A stretch of DNA of 41,587 nucleotides from an uncultured Ruminococcus sp. (lineage in GTDB: Bacteria > Bacillota > Clostridia > Lachnospirales > Lachnospiraceae). Made by a program: the position numbers and the translations under genes. The DNA is taken from positions 1-41,587 of the forward strand of contig CAMMBV010000035.1 in the NCBI GenBank assembly GCA_946494335.1, read 5' to 3'. Each line of letters starts with the position of its first letter. Positions within the stretch are counted from its first letter, which is position 1. This document shows, piece by piece, positions 41,497 to 41,587 of this stretch. Under the pieces are notes generated by a model. That model saw nothing but the letters and a program-made list of their open reading frames with translations, did not search any database and had not been told where the DNA came from.

Positions 41497-41541
41497 CAAA
41501 AAGACATACACCGTCCAGGTTATCCCAGACAGCATATGTCT
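41497..41541 (-). terminator. Strong hairpin with T run upstream of the secreted protein gene
   Basis: On the minus strand AGACATA pairs with TATGTCT and, inside, CTGTCTGGG pairs with CCTGGACGG (with wobbles) around ATAA; TTTT follows. It ends about 50 nt before the start codon at 41447. It could terminate a gene beyond the window edge or act as an attenuator in the leader. Confidence 0.65.
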
Positions 41542-41587
41542 TCTGATTTTTGTGCTTTATATAATTGTGTTTCTGACAGCAGAAAAA

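Overview
The window looks like a chromosomal segment of a spore-forming, Gram-positive Clostridia bacterium, most likely a gut Lachnospiraceae. The basis is gene content and order: a yabP-yabQ-divIC-spoIIE-tilS-hpt-ftsH sporulation and division cluster, CotS and CwlD spore proteins, a gdpP-rplI-dnaB cluster, archaeal-type ProS, MecA, DivIVA, AAGGAGG-type ribosome binding sites and many intrinsic terminators. Species cannot be named from sequence alone.

Layout. 1-1950 is AT-rich scar tissue from mobile DNA: a 5' piece of glgB whose homology stops abruptly, a divergent TetR regulator with palindromic operators, an XRE regulator with a swapped C-terminus, and a frameshifted small gene resembling DUF3791. 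2039-2327 holds tRNA-Leu(UAA) and tRNA-Tyr(GUA) with a duplicated tRNA 3' end. A GH13 alpha-glucan hydrolase (2402-4507) follows. 4861-14435 is the conserved housekeeping and sporulation block on the minus strand: ftsH, hpt, tilS, a short spoIIE, divIC, yabQ, yabP, rqcP, HU, mazG and a phosphohexomutase. A CotS-like kinase-fold protein lies at 14472-15473.

15600-19040 is a plus-strand accessory island: a truncated Fic gene, an HTH-Fic gene and an IbrA/IbrB pair (PAPS-reductase-like plus ParB/Srx-like). Minus-strand core genes then resume: proS, dCMP deaminase, an LMW-phosphatase paralogue lacking its catalytic cysteine, sua5 and cwlD. 23529-28219 carries a large PEP-synthase-like ATP-grasp protein of unknown role and a polytopic membrane protein. 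28282-30746 is divIVA plus an SH3/GH18 exported enzyme. 31121-31540 contains a strong minus-strand promoter feeding a 141-nt segment closed by a 16-bp long-range stem, a candidate unannotated structured RNA. mecA, a DUF1858 protein, a 2[4Fe-4S] ferredoxin, a MerR regulator, dnaB, rplI and gdpP follow. 37725-38681 is an Rpn-family nuclease with an internal start preceded by a perfect Shine-Dalgarno sequence, a candidate intragenic antitoxin. The right end is a secreted repeat protein (38940-41447).

How the genes fit together. The central block couples septum formation (DivIC, FtsH), forespore signalling (SpoIIE), coat and cortex assembly (YabP, YabQ, CotS, CwlD) and tRNA or nucleotide upkeep (TilS, Hpt, Sua5, ProS). 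The spoIIE upstream region has a TTGACA-21-TATAAT promoter with Spo0A-box-like sites, the architecture known for Spo0A-activated sigma-A promoters in Bacillus. The most interesting leads are the Rpn internal gene, the structured RNA beside mecA, the Fic/IbrAB island, and a hairpin that would hide the spoIIE ribosome binding site only on read-through transcripts.
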